From: Marinifilum flexuosum
Lineage (GTDB): Bacteria > Bacteroidota > Bacteroidia > Bacteroidales > Marinifilaceae
Assembly: GCF_003610555.1 (NCBI RefSeq)
Contig: NZ_RAPQ01000014.1
Location: 1 to 64,000, forward strand
Direction of reading: 5' to 3'
DNA: 64,000 bases
How positions within the stretch are numbered: the stretch's first letter is position 1; every line of letters begins with the position of its first letter. A program made the translations under genes and the position numbers. A model generated the notes under the pieces. It was given only the letters and a program-made list of their open reading frames with translations. It made no database searches and was not told the origin of the DNA. This document shows, piece by piece, positions 41,910 to 50,919 of the stretch.

Positions 41910-43121
41910 TTACTTTGCAATTGAATACACCATTAATGAACTTCCATGGCGCACATACAGTTTCTTGTTGTGAATTACCAAATGCGCCCAATGTTGCTTT
42001 TCACCATAAGGAACACGGAAGGAACTCACCTTATTAAATGATCCATTGCTTACATCAACCAAAGCAACTTCTCCGCTATCTCCGTAACAGTATAACATCC
42101 CGTCAGCATAAATCACATTTCCACGACTCAACATTTTCGCTGAATAAAGAGTCTCTCCGGTTTTCCAATCCAAACAAAACCATTCGCGGTTTACATGACC
42201 TGATCCGTAAATCTTACCATCCAATAAGATCACACCTCCCATTTGGTTGTCCAGTTTCTCATTTCTCCAAAGTTCTTTCACACTTGAACCATCATCTGCC
42301 AATTGCAACATTACACCACCTTTGCCATATCCGCTAAAGCAGTACAGCATTCCATCCTGGTATACTGGCGTATTCGGATGAATCGAATATCTGTTGGGAT
42401 GATCAACGCTCCATAACATTTTACCATTTTTTGTATCAATACCTACAATTGAATTTTGAGTATGTGTAACCAATAAACTTCTGTTATTCAATTGTATTAA
42501 AGCAGGCGAGCAATAAGCTGATTTCTCTCCCTTTGCAGCAGATTTCCAGATTAACTTACCATCATTTTTATTCAATGCAATTACACTAGCCTGACTTCCA
42601 CCAGGTGTACAAAAAAGCTTTTCTCCTTCAACCAACAAGTTTTCAGTTACACCCCAACGAATATTACTTCCTTCATATTCATCTATAATATTCTTCTTCC
42701 AAACAACATCTCCATTTTCTGCATTCATGGCAACAAGCTCTCCAAGTCCGCTTAATACATATAACATTCCATCGTTAACCATAGGAGTAGTTCTTACACC
42801 ATCATAAGAATCCATCCATTCTTTGCCATAAATTTGTTTCCAAACTTGTTTTCCTGAATGATCAAATGCAATCACAAAACCTTCATCTCCTTCTGTTCCT
42901 CCGGTATAAACATACTTTTCAGTAACAGCAGCAGATGCATGACCATCTCCCAGTTGATCGAAATGCCATAGCATATTAGGACCTTCGGCAGGCCATGTCT
43001 TTAAAAGATTAGAGTCTGGATATTTACCGTCTCTGTTTTCTCCGCGCCATTGAGCGTTATTCTGTGCAAAACCAGTAAAACTTGAGATAAGAATTACCAG
43101 GGATAAAAAAATACGTAGCAT
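41910..43121 (-). CDS. Exported PQQ-like beta-propeller, first gene of the cluster
   Basis: Protein of 403 residues with a Sec signal peptide (MLRIFLSLVILISSFTGFAQ). The mature part opens QWRGENRDGKY and LLKTWPAEGPNMLWH, then a propeller with blades such as NAENGDVVWKK, NKNDGKLIWK and DTKNGKMLWS. It is the most upstream gene of the 23-kb minus-strand cluster, behind a 430-nt divergent region. It lies 32 nt before its paralogue at 40630. Confidence 0.87.
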   Translation of the reverse strand: MLRIFLSLVILISSFTGFAQNNAQWRGENRDGKYPDSNLLKTWPAEGPNMLWHFDQLGDGHASAAVTEKYVYTGGTEGDEGFVIAFDHSGKQVWKQIYGKEWMDSYDGVRTTPMVNDGMLYVLSGLGELVAMNAENGDVVWKKNIIDEYEGSNIRWGVTENLLVEGEKLFCTPGGSQASVIALNKNDGKLIWKSAAKGEKSAYCSPALIQLNNRSLLVTHTQNSIVGIDTKNGKMLWSVDHPNRYSIHPNTPVYQDGMLYCFSGYGKGGVMLQLADDGSSVKELWRNEKLDNQMGGVILLDGKIYGSGHVNREWFCLDWKTGETLYSAKMLSRGNVIYADGMLYCYGDSGEVALVDVSNGSFNKVSSFRVPYGEKQHWAHLVIHNKKLYVRHGSSLMVYSIAK

Positions 43122-43551
43122 GCTTGAATCATTTATATAAGTTAAAACACTATAAAGATAATTGCTATGAGTTTTATTAAAGACAAATTCACCCCTGCAC
43201 CTTCAAATATGTTTTAGGTCTAAATAAAAATGCAGTTCCACAAGCATTTTTTATACCAAACATGAAAAACAACTACTACCCACCACTGTAAGCAATCAAA
43301 CACTATTTAGAATCACTCTAACATTGTCCGATTTCGTTACATCACCGTCCGTTATTGTACTTTTCAGACTAAATAGTCTTTCTTAAATTTACAATAACAA
43401 GTTAAACTCACCTAAAGCAAATAAAAAGCATTATTAATTCGGACTATATAATTAAAACTGTTTTAACAAGTTTTTAACTTTCATCCTCCCTCACATTAGA
43501 GCTGATCAAAATAAAACCACTATCTTGTATATCAAACTAAGACATACACCT
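43122..43551. other. Divergent regulatory region
   Basis: 430 nt between the start of the large minus-strand cluster and the plus-strand OB-fold lipoprotein gene. No gene is supported in it. A small hairpin (GACTAAATAGTC at 43369-43380) is visible. A TATCTTTA box on the minus strand about 35 nt upstream of 43121 weakly resembles a -7 box. It must contain the promoters of both units. Confidence 0.5.
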
Positions 43552-44265
43552 ATGAAAAATCTATTATTATCCTCCCTCTTTATGATTGCCATATTATTAT
43601 CGGCTTGCAAAAACGAAAGACAAAGTAAATCTATTGACGTCCCTGATGGAAAAGAAAAAATCACAGTAACAGAATTGATTAATGGCAATACATACTCATA
43701 CATCAAAGGGAACAATGAGAATAGTGAAATTTGGGTTGCAATAAGAAAACAGCCAATTGAAATTGGCAAAACCTATTTTTACAAAGATGCTTTGCCAATG
43801 AAAGATTTTCACAGCAAGGAATTAAACAGAACTTTCCCTTTAATCTATTTCTTAAACTCCATCTCATCTGAGACTTCTAAAAAAGCAGATTTTAATCATG
43901 GATCACAAATGAAAAAACCAACTGCTGTTAAAGTTGAAGTAGACATTAAGGCCAGCGAAGACTTTACGAATATTGAAAACATCTACAAAAAGAAAGATCA
44001 ACTAGTCAATTCAATTATTAAAGTAAAAGGAAAAGTAACCAAGTTCAACAAGAATATATTAAACAAAAATTGGATCCATATCCAAGATGGAACAGAGTAC
44101 AATGGCAATTTTGATTTAACCATTACTTCGACCCAAACGGTTAGCACTGGTGAAGTAGTTGAATTCAAAGGCGTTCTAATTACCAATAAAGATTTTGGAG
44201 CTGGATACAAATATGATGTTCTTTTAGAAAAAGCAGTAAAATTAAACAATACAAAACATCAATAA
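43552..44265 (+). CDS. OB-fold lipoprotein
   Basis: Protein of 237 residues with a lipoprotein signal (MKNLLLSSLFMIAILLSAC). The C-terminal 90 residues follow a pattern common in Bacteroidota envelope proteins with an OB-fold: VKGKVTKFNKNILNKNWIHI, then DGTE, then TGEVVEFKG and KDFGAGYKYDVLLEKA. Such proteins are often loosely called DNA-binding, but an envelope location makes that doubtful. The ATG at 43552 is preferred to a TTG at 43525. A terminator with a UUCG loop follows 95 nt downstream. Confidence 0.78.
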   Translation: MKNLLLSSLFMIAILLSACKNERQSKSIDVPDGKEKITVTELINGNTYSYIKGNNENSEIWVAIRKQPIEIGKTYFYKDALPMKDFHSKELNRTFPLIYFLNSISSETSKKADFNHGSQMKKPTAVKVEVDIKASEDFTNIENIYKKKDQLVNSIIKVKGKVTKFNKNILNKNWIHIQDGTEYNGNFDLTITSTQTVSTGEVVEFKGVLITNKDFGAGYKYDVLLEKAVKLNNTKHQ

Positions 44266-44359
44266 ATTTTATAATAAACTTTTGATTATTTGATTTATTT
44301 TATATAATTTTAATATCAATCTCAATTACTACATACAACATTACTTTTTACCCACTATG

Positions 44360-44386
44360 AAAAAACGGCTTCGGTCGTTTTTTTTT
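44360..44386 (+). terminator. Intrinsic terminator with UUCG loop
   Basis: AAAAAACGGC, loop TTCG, then GTCGTTTTTTTTT. The arms pair fully, with one G-U pair, around a stable tetraloop and run straight into a T tract. It ends the OB-fold lipoprotein transcript. Confidence 0.85.
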
Positions 44387-44480
44387 ATCACATTATCACA
44401 TACAATCGCTCTAAAACATACGATAACAATTTCAATTAAAGATCGATTTGTTAATTTTAATGCTGATTCAAAACGAAGCT

Positions 44481-46676
44481 ATGCAAAAATATCAGCTAAA
44501 TCAATACATACATTTTATACTTATTCTCCTTGCGACAGTGAATATGCTTGGCTGTAAATCGGACAACAATTTAATCTTTAAGTCTGATCAATTTTACATC
44601 TACCCAAATCGTGTTGAACAGGGCGAATTCCTTGCAATTGCCAAAAACAAAAAGGAAATTAACTCCTCATACCCTTACCTGCAAAACAACAAGTGGAAAC
44701 TAAAACGCAGTTTGTTTCATTATCCCGCATACCAATCGAATCACGATATTTTAAATGCGATATACAATTTATCTTTAGAAGAGATAGACCGCAAAATTTT
44801 GAATGACAGTATCTTTTCTAAAGAAAATATTTCAAGCACTACCTTGGGGTATTCGGGCATGCTATCATTGGCAATGCTTCATCCTAAAGCATGCCAAAAT
44901 AGTCTTATGCAAAGGGTCAAGAATGATAGAATCATTCAAGATTCAGGAACCGGAGGCTCCTGGCCTATTAGTTCGGACCGTTTGATATGGGCTACAGCCG
45001 CATGGGATATCTACAAAGTAACTGGCGATACTGATTGGCTTCGAAGAACCTACTTCATTATAAAAAACAGCATTGATGATGACATCAATTTAATTTGGAA
45101 TTATCATTCTCATCTATTTAAAGGAGAAGCATCATTCCTAAATCGCCAGGAACAATCCTACCCCAAATGGATGTCGCCTACTGACATATACGAAACCTAC
45201 TCTTTATCTAACCAAGTGGTTCACTACAAGGCTTTGCTGATACTTATTGAAATGGGAAACCTTCTTAGCAAGGATACACAAAAGTACAATCACATCTCCG
45301 AAGCTTTAAAAAAGAGCATCAAAAGCAAATTTAAAATAGAAGGTAAAAAATACCTTAGTCAATTTCATTACAGCAACTACAATTTGGTATCACAACATTC
45401 CGACGCGCTTGGAGAATCTCTTGCCAACATCTGGAATATAAGTGAGAATACTGTTGAGAACATTCCAATACATCAATTTGGAGTAGCTTGTTTTCATCCT
45501 CAAATTCCCAACATTGCCAATTATCACAACAACAGCATTTGGCCATTTATTCAAGCAACATGGAATTGGGCAGCAGCGGAAAACCAAAATACAAAAGCTG
45601 TACTTTGGGGGCTTGCCTCTTCAATCCGATCTACAGCACTATTCCTAACAAACAAAAGAAGCTTTTCTATTGAGAATGGAGACTTCCAGCACACCGAAAA
45701 CGATTCTTATTCAAACCTTTTAAGTGCATCCGCCAACATCTCCAATTTTCTTCATGTTCTAATGGGAATCAATCTCACAACAGAAGAATTGGAATTTAAA
45801 CCAGTTATTCCGCGAGAATTCAAAGGAAAACAAGTGCTAAGCAACCTTAAATACAACAAGGCAATTCTTCATATCGAAATACTCGGATTTGGAAATAAGA
45901 TTAGTTCATTCACTTTTGACGGAACGCCCTACAAAAGAGCCGTTGTCCCTAAAAACATCGAAGGGCATCACAAAATTGTGATTAAAATGAACAATGAAAT
46001 CCCAGTTGATGAAAAAATAAATGTAGTTGAACATTTGTATTCACCCGAAACTCCAAGCTTATCCTACACAAACAATCAATTACAATGGAATAAAATCAAG
46101 AACGCAACTCATTATAAGGTTTATCAAAACGGAGAACTTTTACTTGAAACAAAAGACAACCACATGGTTGAAGTAAACTTCTCTCAACCTGTTGAATTTT
46201 GCGTACAAGCAGTGGATAGCTTAAATCAACACTCCTTTCTTTCCGAACCAGTTCTTCTTTATGAAAGCAAGTATGAAAAATTCCTGGAAGCAGAAGTATT
46301 TCAAAGCAAGCCAAAAGCAGCTTATGTCGTACTAAAGAAGACCGATAAGGAACCATACTACTTCCAGGTTAAAGCACCTAGAAAAGGAAGCTACAAACTA
46401 AGCTTCCTTTATACAAACGGGAATGGAGATATTAAAACCGGAGACAAATGCGCCAGCAGAAGTCTCTGGCAAAACAGTGGATACATTGGTTCGATTGTTT
46501 TCCCTCAAAGAGGAAAAGGCAAGTGGAATGATTACGGATACTCCAATTCTTTTTATGTAGATCTAAAAAAAGGTTATAACTTCTTCAAAATTAGTTTTGA
46601 AGAATTCAACAACAACATGAATGGTGAACGCAATGATGTTCGCATTGATAAAATTAGATTGCTGAGAATAGAATAA
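44481..46676 (+). CDS. Six-hairpin glycosidase-like lipoprotein
   Basis: Protein of 731 residues with a lipoprotein signal (ending NMLGC). Residues 60-450 form a helical barrel like glycogen-debranching/GH63-type or MGH1-like hydrolases (SWPISSDRLIWATAAWDIYK, then YHNNSIWPFIQATWNWAAA). The C-terminal part has a beta-rich domain with a fibronectin-like region (LSYTNNQLQWNKIKNATHYK) and a carbohydrate-binding-like end. It is probably a surface or periplasmic glycan enzyme; the linkage is unknown, and catalytic acids are not assigned. The ATG at 44481 puts the lipobox in place. Confidence 0.72.
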   Translation: MQKYQLNQYIHFILILLATVNMLGCKSDNNLIFKSDQFYIYPNRVEQGEFLAIAKNKKEINSSYPYLQNNKWKLKRSLFHYPAYQSNHDILNAIYNLSLEEIDRKILNDSIFSKENISSTTLGYSGMLSLAMLHPKACQNSLMQRVKNDRIIQDSGTGGSWPISSDRLIWATAAWDIYKVTGDTDWLRRTYFIIKNSIDDDINLIWNYHSHLFKGEASFLNRQEQSYPKWMSPTDIYETYSLSNQVVHYKALLILIEMGNLLSKDTQKYNHISEALKKSIKSKFKIEGKKYLSQFHYSNYNLVSQHSDALGESLANIWNISENTVENIPIHQFGVACFHPQIPNIANYHNNSIWPFIQATWNWAAAENQNTKAVLWGLASSIRSTALFLTNKRSFSIENGDFQHTENDSYSNLLSASANISNFLHVLMGINLTTEELEFKPVIPREFKGKQVLSNLKYNKAILHIEILGFGNKISSFTFDGTPYKRAVVPKNIEGHHKIVIKMNNEIPVDEKINVVEHLYSPETPSLSYTNNQLQWNKIKNATHYKVYQNGELLLETKDNHMVEVNFSQPVEFCVQAVDSLNQHSFLSEPVLLYESKYEKFLEAEVFQSKPKAAYVVLKKTDKEPYYFQVKAPRKGSYKLSFLYTNGNGDIKTGDKCASRSLWQNSGYIGSIVFPQRGKGKWNDYGYSNSFYVDLKKGYNFFKISFEEFNNNMNGERNDVRIDKIRLLRIE

Positions 46677-46688
46677 TATATACCGCTT

Positions 46689-47504
46689 ATGTATTACGAC
46701 ATAGTTAATAATATGGATGATGATAAGGCAACGGAATACGATTGGGAAATTGTTATTGGTAAACCACGATATCGTTGGTACAAATATGCCCTCAACTCCG
46801 TTTACATGATTTCTTCCGTGGATGAAAAATTTGATATCGAAGATGTATCTTTCGATGATCTTGATCCATGGTATGAATGTGTCGACTGGGTTGCTAAAAA
46901 TGATCCTGAAGCTTTAGCACACATCATGAGCAAGTTGGTAGATCCTGTAAATACAATCGTAAAGAAAAAACTTTTGGAAAACCTGGAGATAAAAGAATAC
47001 TATTCAGCCTGTCTAATTGTAGACATCAATCTTAGATCAAAGCCTGAACCTAAAAAAAGAAACTTAAATCGTAAAAAAGAAAAGTACCACAAAATTGTAA
47101 GCAAAGACATCGTAAACCAACTGGAAGGCATGTCGCAAATGCTTTATAATATAAAAACAACTGCCAAAGAAAAATTACACAAAAAAGATCTACAAGAACC
47201 TTTAAGCTATCTACTCAACACCGAAAAATTTGCAGGCACTAAAATTGATCTTTACATAGAAGCTTTAGTATGGATGCATACAAATACTCCTGATGAGTTA
47301 AGAAAATTGTTCGATTTTGAAATCCTTATCGAGATTAAAGACAATTTTATAAACTATCTGGCAACAAAAGAACTCTACAAGCTATGTTCATTCTTAAAAA
47401 AATACATTCCTGCTAAGGAAATGGATTTCTACTTTGATATCCCTCCTTACAGCGAAGAATTTCTAGATGAAGATTCAGACAGTAATTCATATGAAGATGA
47501 ATAA
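46689..47504 (+). CDS. Protein of unknown function
   Basis: Cytoplasmic protein of 271 residues with no recognised family. Mostly helical, with an Arg/Lys-rich loop (PKKRNLNRKKEKYH near residue 120) and an acidic end (EEFLDEDSDSNSYEDE). It starts 12 nt after the glycosidase-like gene and overlaps the acetyltransferase start, so the three may be transcribed together, though their roles seem unrelated. Confidence 0.6.
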   Translation: MYYDIVNNMDDDKATEYDWEIVIGKPRYRWYKYALNSVYMISSVDEKFDIEDVSFDDLDPWYECVDWVAKNDPEALAHIMSKLVDPVNTIVKKKLLENLEIKEYYSACLIVDINLRSKPEPKKRNLNRKKEKYHKIVSKDIVNQLEGMSQMLYNIKTTAKEKLHKKDLQEPLSYLLNTEKFAGTKIDLYIEALVWMHTNTPDELRKLFDFEILIEIKDNFINYLATKELYKLCSFLKKYIPAKEMDFYFDIPPYSEEFLDEDSDSNSYEDE

Positions 47505-48018
47505 AAAACAAAACCTGAAAGCAATATTAGAAACCAAGCGATTACAATTAAGAGAATTGACACCTGAGGATGCACAAAGCATGTTTGATCTAAATTCCGA
47601 TCCTGAGGTGATTAAGTATACCGGAGACCCACCATTCGAATCTGTCGAGCAGACCAAAGTATTTCTTCAGAACTACGACGACTACAAAAAGAATGGCTTT
47701 GGAAGATGGGCCATGATAAGCAAAGCTGAAAACGAATTCATTGGCTGGTGTGGATTAAAACTAAACGAAGAAAAACTCATCGATCTTGGCTTTAGAGTCT
47801 TCAGGAAACATTGGAACAAAGGATACGCCAGCGAAGCAGCAAAAGCTTGCATACACTATGGCTTTGAAACATTAGGATTCGATCAAATCACAGGAAGAGT
47901 TCTTTCTGAAAACACAGCCTCCATTAAAGTTCTTGAAAAGTTAGGAATGCAATATTGGAAAAGTGGTACATGCCACGGATTTGAAAATGCCAGGTACTAC
48001 CGAATTATTAAAGCATAA
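47491..48018 (+). CDS. GNAT family N-acetyltransferase
   Basis: Acetyltransferase of 175 residues of the RimJ/RimL type: LETKRLQLRELTPEDAQSMF at the start, GFGRWAMI, then LGFRVFRKHWNKGYASEA, the acetyl-CoA-binding stretch, and ENTASIKVLEKLGM. It transfers an acetyl group to an amine of a protein or small molecule; substrate unknown. The start could be 47491 or 47497; either overlaps the previous gene's end by a few codons. It is followed by a hairpin at 48020-48052. Confidence 0.9.
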   Translation: MKMNKKQNLKAILETKRLQLRELTPEDAQSMFDLNSDPEVIKYTGDPPFESVEQTKVFLQNYDDYKKNGFGRWAMISKAENEFIGWCGLKLNEEKLIDLGFRVFRKHWNKGYASEAAKACIHYGFETLGFDQITGRVLSENTASIKVLEKLGMQYWKSGTCHGFENARYYRIIKA

Positions 48019-48019
48019 A

Positions 48020-48052
48020 AACATCCCTGCAAATCAAAACTCGCAGGGATAA
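48020..48052. terminator. Terminator between convergent genes
   Basis: Arms ATCCCTGC (48023-48030) and GCAGGGAT (48043-48050). The T-run is on the minus-strand side (GTTTTTATGC), so it fits best as terminator of the minus-strand genes, but can serve both. Confidence 0.65.
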
Positions 48053-48185
48053 GTTCGATTAGCTAGTGTAGTGCTTAGCTGAACTCACACTTAATTTGTC
48101 TCTTTACAAAACAACATGTTTTTCAATCTAAAGTAAGTTAATATTACCCCAATTAAATTTAATCCAGGTTAAATATTCATACTTA

Positions 48186-48398
48186 TCACTCTCCCAAAAA
48201 CCAAGATATATGCGTACAATTCGCACACACAAGACAAGTAGCCGAACGATTTGCCCAATCAAAATTAAAGAAAGAAGCCACTGCCGTATTCAATTGCGCT
48301 TCTCGTTCATAAAATAATTCCGCTCCACATATCGGACACTTCAGCAGATGTCCCTTTATTTCTACTCTCTGTGGTTCTGATTTTTTAAATAATCCCAT
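48186..48398 (-). CDS. Small zinc-ribbon protein
   Basis: Protein of 70 residues. It has CPIC (residues 21-24) and CLVCANC (residues 55-61), giving a four-Cys zinc ribbon, with the conserved middle AELFYEREAQLNT and FNFDWANRSATC. The same small protein is common in Bacteroidota, where it is often called a DNA-binding or zinc-ribbon protein without proof of role. It starts MGLFKKSEPQ. Confidence 0.8.
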   Translation of the reverse strand: MGLFKKSEPQRVEIKGHLLKCPICGAELFYEREAQLNTAVASFFNFDWANRSATCLVCANCTHISWFLGE

Positions 48399-48425
48399 AA
48401 CTATTAAATTTTAGATATCATCACA

Positions 48426-48887
48426 TTAACTGTCAACACATTGATTTTCCAATTGCAAATCCTCTTTTCTCTTTATATCAAAATATGCCTTTTTATCAAG
48501 GAACTGCTTTAAGGTAAAAAACATAGCAAGTATCAATGGAGAACAATTCAATCCTAAATTATAATAGGCATCGGCACTTTCATTAGTACCAAACCACTTT
48601 AAACTCATAAAGAACAATGTCATAAAAACAGTCATTATCCCACATGCTGCAATGTATATTACCTGACTTTTAAATTTCTTTTCATCCAAAAACAATTTCT
48701 CTTCTCTCTTCGAAATATCTGAGACATCACCCATGCTACTAAATCCAAATGCAATTCCCATGAACAAAACACCCAGACTAACATCGTTAAGATTAGGCTC
48801 AAAAACAGAACCTTTAATAATATAGAAAACTGTTAAGGCAAAAAATGGCCAAAACAAATACTGCGAATAATAAAACAATCTAATCAT
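48426..48887 (-). CDS. Four-helix membrane protein of unknown function
   Basis: Protein of 153 residues. Hydrophobic segments at about 10-27, 38-55, 77-100 and 112-130 suggest four membrane helices. A charged loop (DVSDISKREEKLFLDEKKF) is between helices 2 and 3. No family recognised. The ATG at 48887 (MIRLFYYS) is preferred to a TTG further upstream. Confidence 0.6.
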   Translation of the reverse strand: MIRLFYYSQYLFWPFFALTVFYIIKGSVFEPNLNDVSLGVLFMGIAFGFSSMGDVSDISKREEKLFLDEKKFKSQVIYIAACGIMTVFMTLFFMSLKWFGTNESADAYYNLGLNCSPLILAMFFTLKQFLDKKAYFDIKRKEDLQLENQCVDS

Positions 48888-49044
48888 GTCTTTAATTATT
48901 TTGTGAAACGATACAATTCGATATTTTACAAACAATTATTACTTCGAGAGATACTCCAGTGCACAATCCAACATCATATCAATACCTTTTTCCCATTCTT
49001 TTTTTCAAGCGCTTATCATTTTTGTTTCCGTATCTGCAAAAGAG

Positions 49045-49779
49045 CTATAAGATCTTCTCTATCTCTTTCCTGATTTCATCACCCTTACCCAAAACGACTT
49101 CTCCATTTTCACTCACCATACTTTCAACACAATCCATCACTTGTCGAACAATGCCATTTCTATCTATTACAATGGTTTTAGGGTAAGCAGTTATTCCTAT
49201 TTGATCGATAAGTTCTTTTCCCTCCACCAAATGATAAAAATCAAATGGATAATCTTGTAATACCTTCTTTACCTGATCTGCACTATTAAAAGTAATGGAT
49301 ACAAAGCGTACTTTTCCCTCATACTCCTTCTTAATCTGATTCAAAACTGGCATCTCTCTTTTACAGGGTCTACAGCCATTAAACCAAAAGTTCAGTACCA
49401 AAGGAGCATTCAATAAGCTATCAGAACTGCAAGCATTACCTTCCAAATCACGGAACACAAAGTTTGGAAACTTTTTCCCCACCATTTCATACACCTTCTC
49501 GGTACCCGACAAATTAATCTTAACGCCTCCATTCATAACCATTTGCCTTTTGTAGACAATCACAAGAGAATCATTTCGTCTTGTTTCCTCCACAACAATC
49601 AAATTCACATTGATATTAGGTTTTGATTTGTTCTTATGAAGCAACACATCTTTTATCTGATCATACTCGGTTTGATCGACAATTCTGCTTTTGCCGAACT
49701 CCTTGTAATATTTGGTTTGCGATAAAGCACCAAACGAAATTGCCATAAAGGATAACAGAAATAATGTAATTCTTTTCAT
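49045..49779 (-). CDS. TlpA-like thioredoxin family protein, exported
   Basis: Protein of 244 residues with a Sec signal peptide (MKRITLFLLSFMAISFGALS). The C-terminal 140 residues are a TlpA/ResA-type thioredoxin fold with active site CRPC (C136, C139) in WFNGCRPCKREMP and the cis-Pro region ITAYPKTIVID. It should reduce or oxidise disulfides in the periplasm. The N-terminal 100 residues are of unknown fold. It lies 14 nt downstream of the serine hydrolase gene. Confidence 0.88.
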   Translation of the reverse strand: MKRITLFLLSFMAISFGALSQTKYYKEFGKSRIVDQTEYDQIKDVLLHKNKSKPNINVNLIVVEETRRNDSLVIVYKRQMVMNGGVKINLSGTEKVYEMVGKKFPNFVFRDLEGNACSSDSLLNAPLVLNFWFNGCRPCKREMPVLNQIKKEYEGKVRFVSITFNSADQVKKVLQDYPFDFYHLVEGKELIDQIGITAYPKTIVIDRNGIVRQVMDCVESMVSENGEVVLGKGDEIRKEIEKIL

Positions 49780-49793
49780 ATTGCTTTACTTTA

Positions 49794-50888
49794 TCAATTC
49801 ATTTTACATTCAGGATGCAGCTCCGTCAACGCCTTTACCAGATATTCCAAGGGAATACATTCATCTTTTGGAATCCTTCTATTATCAGCATTGATTACAA
49901 TTACCAAATCCAATTCAGGAACAACATTTATGATCTGCCCCCCATTTCCTGGAATAAACCACGAATTAAATCCATATTCCGTTTCTATCATCCGCCATTG
50001 GTAACAACTGTACAAAGGATGCTTGATTTCAATATATGGCTCAAATATTTTGCCCATCCACTCCGACGAAACCACTTGTTTGCCTTGCCACTTTCCCTGA
50101 TTCAGATGCAACAAACCATATTTTGCAATATCTCTCACTTTCAGTTTCAAGCCTCCACTAATATCACATACACCATTCTTGAAAAACCAGTCATACTCTT
50201 TAATACCCAATGCTTCAAACAGGTTTTCATTGGCAAACTCATCCACATTCTGCCCCGTTGCTCTTCTGATGATTTCGCCCACAATAATATTATTGGGCCC
50301 ACTATATACATACCGAGTTCCTGGCATGGTATCCATTGGCAATTCCAACGATTCCTTCAACCAATCCTCCTTCTTGTCCATCTGCACACCCATATTTTGC
50401 GGATCATCAACAGCCAAAGCGTGCTCGTCCCATTTAAATCCAGATGTATTGGTTAACAAATGCTTTATACTAACTCTCTGCTTTAATGAATCAGCAGCTA
50501 AAACGGAATATTCGGGAAAGAAATTCAACATCTTTTCATGCTCACTATTAATCCTTCCTTGCTCAATGGCAATACCCGTTAATATGGCAGAAAAACTCTT
50601 TGTGGTTGAGGCTAAAAAATGCATCTCATTTTCATCCCAGTCATTGTAATACTGCTCTACCAACAATTCATTTTTGTGAAGAAGCAAAACCGAATGAACA
50701 TTTCCATATTTCCCTTTACAAATGTCTGCATTCACCTGCTCGAATCTAATAGTATCAAAAGCATGCTTTTCCAGTGTCGACACCATCAGACCATCACCCT
50801 TATCTTCCGGAATGCGATAAGAGTAATCCATCTTCTCTTTGCATCCTGTAAAACCAAAAATGATCAAAACAACAATTAGGATTCTCAT
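49794..50888 (-). CDS. Serine hydrolase lipoprotein (class C beta-lactamase fold)
   Basis: Protein of 364 residues with a lipoprotein signal (MRILIVVLIIFGFTGC). The SxxK motif is STTK at residues 94-97, the YxN-type motif is YSGPNN near residue 197, and the third motif is degenerate (GNGGQ near residue 315 rather than KTG or HxG). The family includes esterases, D-amino peptidases and beta-lactamase-like enzymes. Likely envelope esterase or peptidase; substrate unknown. Confidence 0.88.
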   Translation of the reverse strand: MRILIVVLIIFGFTGCKEKMDYSYRIPEDKGDGLMVSTLEKHAFDTIRFEQVNADICKGKYGNVHSVLLLHKNELLVEQYYNDWDENEMHFLASTTKSFSAILTGIAIEQGRINSEHEKMLNFFPEYSVLAADSLKQRVSIKHLLTNTSGFKWDEHALAVDDPQNMGVQMDKKEDWLKESLELPMDTMPGTRYVYSGPNNIIVGEIIRRATGQNVDEFANENLFEALGIKEYDWFFKNGVCDISGGLKLKVRDIAKYGLLHLNQGKWQGKQVVSSEWMGKIFEPYIEIKHPLYSCYQWRMIETEYGFNSWFIPGNGGQIINVVPELDLVIVINADNRRIPKDECIPLEYLVKALTELHPECKMN

Positions 50889-50919
50889 GAATTTATTTTT
50901 AAATGAAGCGATCCAAGCT

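Noticed and set aside
26618-43121. PQQ-dependent alcohol or glucose dehydrogenases
   Set aside because: The blades match the PQQ-type repeat, but I found no convincing catalytic or PQQ-binding residues, no adjacent cytochrome c and no pqq genes. The same fold is used by BamB-like scaffold proteins.
44357-44557. 66-codon open frame on the plus strand starting in the UUCG terminator
   Set aside because: Its start is in the terminator stem and it overlaps the signal-peptide region of the glycosidase-like gene in another frame.
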